A stretch of 11,612 nt of DNA from Pleurotus ostreatus/Saccharomyces cerevisiae fusant (lineage: Eukaryota; Opisthokonta). Of the stretch, positions 7,467 to 11,612 are shown one piece after another. The notes under the pieces were generated by a model, which ran no database searches, had not been told where the DNA came from, and worked only from the letters and a program-made list of their open reading frames with translations. The stretch lies in assembly GCA_024196135.1 (NCBI GenBank), contig JAMQCK010001136.1, positions 1 to 11,612 on the forward strand. Direction: 5' to 3'. The translations under genes were made by a program, and so were the position numbers. The stretch's first letter is position 1, and the number at the start of each line of letters is the position of its first letter.

Positions 7467-8803
7467 TTAGGTCAAGCTTTGCAAGCTCGGATGTTGGAGG
7501 TCGGCGGCCATCTGCGCAGGAGCTTCGGGAGAGGATATAGCGATGGATTCGAGGAACAGTTGGAATAGCGATGCTTCGAGCAGTGTAACAGCAGTATCAG
7601 GGAGTTCGGAAAGCGTAGAAAGATGACGGATAACAGCGAGAGTCTGCGCGGCCTTCATCCAGCGCTGGCTCATATTCATGGAAGAACTCGTGTTCGTAGC
7701 GGTCGTTGTAGCTGGTTGCGGATGAGGAGCATCATCCTCTTCCCCGGCGCCGGCGCTTGGGGGTTGAGGAACTGTAGAGGGGCCGTTCGTGGAAGACCCA
7801 TGCGATGTCGATGGGTCGCGGAGGAGCTCAGTTGTCGATGCTTGCAGCTGGGACAAGGCATCCTCCAAGACCTCGAAACTGGGTAATGGGTCTGCGCAAT
7901 ACTGAGCGCGTTCGTAAAGTTCGGCGAAGAGAGAGACGGCCTCGTGCAGACGCTCGTGAGTAGAGCGTGTATCTACCGGCAGCGGCAGGTCAAGCGGTGA
8001 GACTTGATCGAAGGGCGAGGAAGATGGTTCTCTGGACAAAGAAGGGCTAGTCGAGGAAGGACTGGCGCAAGAGGACGATGGAGAGGTAGACTCGTCAGGC
8101 GCGCGCCGCTTCCTTCTCCGCCGCCGAACATGATTATCATGGGAATCATGTGAGTGGCACGGCGCGTCTAAGCGATTTTGAGCATCACAGGCAGGGGAGT
8201 GAAGGATAATTAACTGACAAGCAACATGAACGGCAGAATCATCGTCAAAGATCCTGACGTTGATTGACGCATTGCAGTTACCCTCGACGTTCTTCAACCC
8301 GTGTCAGGTTCCAGCTCAGAGTGCGTGCAGAACCTACCTGTTGGGGGCCTCCCGCGCGTTGACTGCGAGATTGAGCCCGCCTCATTGCCCGTTGACGAGA
8401 ACAAACGAAGAGTGTGTGTCTCTGAGGAATCACATAAGATCCCAGGATACAGGAAGTATGCAAGACATACCCAAGGAGAGCCCTTCTTGGTACTCGAATA
8501 AGCTGTGCGCTGAATAAGGTTGCTCAACATTCATGAGCACTCTACATGAGTGCCGCGCACCTTGATATACGTCACATCTAATCGGGCTTCCTCAGCAGCC
8601 TTCCACTCCCCAAACTCTTTCCAGCTGTCAAAGAAGTGTGTAGCCTTGCTGAGCGCGCCGGGTCGTTTGCTCGGGGACATGAGCTTAGCCATGAACGCTT
8701 CGTCCGTGCATTCGTACTCGAGCTGGCCACAGCGCTCGCGGGCTGTAGCCAGATCGACAGGAGGTGGAGTGCCCTCCGCTTCCTCCTTCGAGTGATCGTT
8801 CAT
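7467..8803 (-). CDS. Unnamed protein with FAR1/GCM-like zinc-binding domain and nuclear-localisation stretch
   Basis: I do not recognise a named gene. Five exons, 8803..8561, 8509..8471, 8421..8338, 8291..8219 and 8167..7467, join in frame to 379 aa. The N-terminal part reads FFDSWKEFGEWKAAEEARL, then VTYIK at 77-81, then the RHTLFVCSR segment at 95-103, GNCNASINVRI at 126-136 and HSHDSHDNH at 151-159. This spacing of C101, C128 and an HxH pair resembles the zinc-binding DNA-binding domain of FAR1 proteins and MULE transposases (WRKY-GCM1 type). An RRRRRKRR stretch at 161-168 is a likely nuclear signal. The rest is Ser/Pro-rich, with two helical segments (starting THERLHEAVSLFAELYERA and RWMKAAQTLAVIRHL). 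No transposase core follows. A DNA-binding regulator, perhaps derived from a transposon, is my inference. Intron 3 needs an AAG acceptor at 8292, the weakest junction. It diverges from UTP11 across 257 bp. Confidence 0.6.
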
Positions 8804-9060
8804 GTCGAGTGCGTCCCCTTCGAGTGTGGTGTTGGGTAGGGAAGGAGAACAAAGGGCGTTCCGGGCCCGACGAAGTCGAAGGCAACAATGGAACCAAAAC
8901 GGATAGATCCGCGCGTGACGGCATTTCGATCGCGCTAGTCACATCACACTCTTCCCTTTTCGTCGAGCGCTTGTTCTGCATCTTCCCCCTCGCATTCCCC
9001 TCTACCTACCCTCACTGACCCTTGCATACCCCTTCTCTATCTCACCACCACACCGTTACT
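8804..9060. promoter_or_regulatory. Divergent spacer between FAR1-like gene and UTP11; pyrimidine tract before UTP11
   Basis: The 257 bp between the two starts should carry both promoters. The last 80 bp before the UTP11 ATG (8981-9060) are strongly C/T-rich on the plus strand, as is common in 5' leaders and transcription-start zones of well-expressed fungal genes. No TATA box was recognised, and no ribosome-biogenesis PAC or RRPE motif was found. Confidence 0.4.
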
Positions 9061-10235
9061 ATGACCCTCCGCAACAACCTCCACCGGCGCAACCACAAGG
9101 AGCGCGGCCAGCTTAAGCATCGCGAGAAGCTCGGCTTCCTCGAAAAGCACAAGGACTACGTCCTCCGCGCGCGGGACTACCACTCCAAGCAGGATCGCTT
9201 GACACGCTTGCGTCAGAAGGCAGCGGAGAGAAACAAGGATGAGTTCTACTTCTCGATGAACAGGGAGAAGACGAGGGTGAGTGGAATGAGTAGTAGGGGA
9301 TGTAGCAGATGCTGATCGACGCTTCGCAGAGAGGTGTACACTTGAAGGACCGAGGGAACACGTCGCTGCCCGTGGACTTTGTAAAGGTCTTGAAGACGCA
9401 GGATGAGAACTACGTGCGGACGATGCGCGCGTCGAATCTGAAGGTGCGTAGGCAGTATGTCTCGCCGATCGGTCATATACTCATTCACCATGTAGAAAAT
9501 CGACAAGCTGAAGGCGCGGCTCATGTCTCAGGCTGATCTCTTGAGGCCTGGCCTGGAGGACGAGGATGATCTCGATGAGAACGAACTTGAGGTTTTGCGG
9601 AATGCGGACATCTTGCCGAAACCGACTGGGAAGGGCAAGGGGAAAGCTCGTGCAAAGTCTCGGCACATCGTCTTCGTCGACTCTGCTCTCCAGGGTGCGT
9701 ACATCACTGCACATCGCATGGTAACTGTACTGACCCTACACCAGCTCGCAAACTCGCTTCCAAAGACAACAAGCAACCCGAGCCCACGAACGAGGAGAAG
9801 ATGGACGTCGACGACGAAGAGCCCGACCTTGGCTGGAAAGCCGAGTCCTCCGCCTCCAAGCAAAAGCGACGCAAGTCCGCTGCTGCCCCAGCCGCAGAAG
9901 ACGACGAAGCAGACTGGTACGACGACGAAGAACACGACAACCCAGGCAGCACCGACCGATCCCGCATACTCAAAGAGCTGTCCGCCCGCCTCGTCCGCGA
10001 TCGCCAGCTCCGCTACGCCCAGCGCGAGTTCGAGATGCAACGACTGCTCATGGGCAAGGGCGGGCGGACGAAATTGCGCGGGGCCGAACGTGTCGAGGCG
10101 AGCGACGACGAAGACAGCGATGATGAGGACGCGCTCGATGCACGAGGCGGCCGCCCGCTCAAGGCGAAGGCCTCCACTGAGCCCACGGCCTACAAGCCCC
10201 GCATATACAAGTGGCGACTACAGCGCAAGGCCTGA
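9061..10235 (+). CDS. UTP11: U3 snoRNA-associated protein 11 (small-subunit processome)
   Basis: Utp11 is a nucleolar component of the small-subunit processome needed for 18S rRNA maturation (family knowledge). Exons 9061..9276, 9330..9443, 9496..9694 and 9745..10235 join in frame to 339 aa. Yeast and human proteins are about 250 aa; the excess lies in an acidic, Lys-rich low-complexity middle (about residues 177-230) and in Asp/Glu runs near the C-terminus. The N-terminus is diagnostic: [15 protein letters not shown], then [20 protein letters not shown], then the conserved [13 protein letters not shown]. The second exon carries [20 protein letters not shown], and the third ends with the conserved HIVFVDS block. 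The final exon holds the Arg/Leu-rich segment [18 protein letters not shown] and ends [14 protein letters not shown]. The ATG at 9061 has A at -3. It converges on the PLC-like gene with 228 bp between the stops. Confidence 0.95.
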
Positions 10236-10463
10236 CCGGACGCACGACGAACCTTCCCTGCTATTCGTCCTACCATGTACAATGCGACTGTGATGACTTG
10301 TGTCCATTCCCGTACGAATAATAGGGTGTGTGATTACTGTAGTCCGTTCGTGGTGATGTGTGTACTACTGGGTCCGTGCGAAGATGGTATCGCACTGAAT
10401 TCGTGCGTGCATAGTCTCGCACTGGTGCGTGCGGATACAGCGTCGCACTAATGTCCGTTGCTT
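10236..10463. other. Convergent 3' spacer between UTP11 and PLC-like gene
   Basis: A tail-to-tail 228-bp spacer. Apart from the GTGCG/TCGCACT repeats listed separately, no gene or clear polyadenylation hexamer was recognised. An AATAATA at 10318-10324 is the nearest A/T-rich element to the UTP11 stop. Confidence 0.4.
10390..10449. repeat. Short imperfect tandem repeat with paired hairpins
   Basis: TCGCACT occurs three times, at 10390-10396, 10417-10423 and 10443-10449 (spacings 27 and 26), interleaved with GTGCGTGC at 10403-10410 and 10425-10432. CGCAC and GTGCG are complementary, so each unit can fold into a short stem: one with a 7-nt loop, the other with a 2-nt loop as drawn. It lies between the 3' ends of convergent genes. 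A role in 3'-end formation is possible but not shown. Confidence 0.5.
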
Positions 10464-11612
10464 TTATACAAGCATGAACGCGCCGGCCACAATGCCACCG
10501 AGGGCGAGCCACGACGCGCCCTTCATCTGCAGGAGGGACACGGCAGAGTCGGAGTCCGACGAGGACGAAGAGGAGTCCTTCGGCTGCGCGACACTCGAGT
10601 TATCGTAGGTGACGCCGTTGATGTCAGCCGCGACCTGGAAGACGGAGCCGCCGCCATACTCGTAAAACTGCGAAATGTTGAGAGGAAGTTCGTTGAGAGA
10701 TGCGAGGAGAAACGTACGTCGACGAGCATGAAGTTCGGTGCACGTCCGTACTGGCTGGTGCACGTCTCAACCTGCGTACCAAGAGAACCCGTGCCAGAAG
10801 CAGCATTGGTCGTGTCCGCGTTATCCTTGTCGGGTACCGGGTTGCCAAGCAAGACTTTGTCCTGGAAAATCGTCAGTATGGAGTACAGTCTAGCCGGATA
10901 GACATACAAGGAAGTGGTTGATCAAATACATCTGCGTGGACGTGTCGCCCTTCGTGCGGTTGACCTCACAGTCAAAAGTGGTATCTGTCACGTCATACGC
11001 GGTCTCCCAGATGTTGGTAAATTCTGTCAATATCATGAGTCGTCTGGCATCTGGCAAAAAGAATTGCACTGACCATCGACAAGGTAGGACACAGAAGAGG
11101 TATCGGCCTGGTTGTCGAGGAAAGTGACCAAGCGCTTGCCATCATCAATCATCTCCCCAAGAGTCGGCCAACCCGACGCGGGCAGCGTCGATGTCGACGG
11201 CGAGTACGAAACCTGGTCCAAACCGGCCGACTCGAAGACCGTCGCATACTCCGTAGGTGCCACATTGTCGATGTTCACGATCAAGATGGAGAGGACTGCG
11301 CCGACGGTCAGTCAAAGGAACAGAGGCCGGTACGATGCTACTCGCCATCGTTGGTGTTGTCGTCCATCCATGACTTGACTGCGAAGACGTCAGCCGTCGA
11401 TCCTTCCGGATCGACGCAAGCGCTTACCTTTCTTTAGGTAATCCTCAAGAGTGCCACCGTTGAACAGGGACTATGATCAAGTCAGCGACAATCCATTTCG
11501 CAAAGAAACGCGCATACGCAAGACGTGTGACACAGCTGCAAGGTGTTGTCCTGGTTGTGGACCTGTAGCTGGAGCATGCGAATCCCATCCTTCAATTGTT
11601 GGGTGACTGAAT
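10464..11612 (-). CDS. GPI-anchored PLC-like phosphodiesterase (TIM-barrel), 3' part
   Basis: Secreted or surface protein of the PLC-like phosphodiesterase superfamily, related to the PI-PLC X domain; the substrate is not known from sequence. Exons in the window are 11612..11518, 11470..11428, 11378..11346, 11295..11074, 11023..10908, 10861..10718 and 10667..10464, giving 284 residues; the start lies beyond the right edge. Visible landmarks, in order: QQLKDGIRMLQLQVHNQ, LCHTSC with a family active-site-type histidine, LFNGGTLEDYL, LIVNIDNVAP, GKRLVTFLDN, TNIWETAYDV, FDCEVNR, YLINHFL and NFMLVDFYEYGGGSVF. The C-terminus is a Ser/Asp-rich linker followed by a hydrophobic tail from WLALGGIVAG to the stop, as expected for GPI attachment. 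The intron at 11345-11296 has a GC donor, since only GC-AG splicing keeps the frame. The first catalytic histidine and signal peptide would lie off the window. Confidence 0.88.

Noticed and set aside
7399..7479. 9-bp inverted repeat AAGCTTGAC / GTCAAGCTT as possible transposon end
   Set aside because: Half of it is the self-complementary AAGCTT; there is no target duplication or transposase between the copies.
9528..10040. Minus-strand frame of 170 codons antisense to UTP11, with Val/Leu/Phe-rich segments
   Set aside because: It spans a UTP11 intron and exons with clear conserved motifs on the plus strand, so it is an antisense shadow.
1..11612. Search for CRISPR arrays, tRNA or rRNA genes, phage genes, bacterial defence systems and intact mobile elements
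   Set aside because: No regular repeat-spacer array, cloverleaf-like segment or mobile-element protein was recognised by eye. The content is ordinary intron-rich fungal genes; a tRNAscan-SE and repeat search would settle minor elements.

Overview
The window looks like nuclear DNA from a filamentous basidiomycete, probably an Agaricomycete. The genes are packed on both strands with short spacers. Each is cut by many introns of about 46-59 nt with GTNNGT-type donors, and third codon positions are G/C-rich. The proteins that can be spliced together are clearly eukaryotic and fungal. No operons, ribosome binding sites, CRISPR arrays, phage genes or intact transposons were seen.

Layout, left to right. 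Bases 1-537 hold no confidently assigned gene, only a possible 3' exon of an unknown plus-strand gene. CFD1 (619-1619 region, minus strand, 1619..538) encodes a cytosolic Fe-S scaffold P-loop NTPase. RFC4 (minus, 3263..1838, nine exons) encodes a clamp-loader subunit. A mitochondrial seryl-tRNA synthetase (plus, 3385..4958) diverges from RFC4 across only 121 bp, which carry CGCGTC/ACGCGT motifs. LSB5 (minus, 6924..5134, eight exons) encodes a VHS-GAT endocytic adaptor and converges on the synthetase. After a 542-bp pyrimidine-skewed spacer comes an unnamed minus-strand gene (8803..7467, five exons). Its product has a FAR1/GCM-like zinc-binding domain, a basic nuclear-localisation stretch and no visible transposase. 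UTP11 (plus, 9061..10235), a small-subunit processome protein, diverges from it. The last gene is the 3' part of a GPI-anchored PLC-like phosphodiesterase (minus, 11612..10464), whose 5' end is outside the window.

The genes do not form one pathway. They are housekeeping functions (Fe-S assembly, DNA replication, mitochondrial translation, endocytic trafficking, ribosome biogenesis) plus one probable regulator and one secreted or surface enzyme. The only plausible regulatory link visible is a shared MCB-like motif (ACGCGT) at the RFC4/synthetase promoter and again upstream of CFD1. All splice models were made by eye from reading-frame continuity and family resemblance. I found no convincing new multi-gene system. 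The items most worth checking are the FAR1-like protein, the MCB motifs, two unusual splice sites and the tandem DPFAD motif in LSB5.
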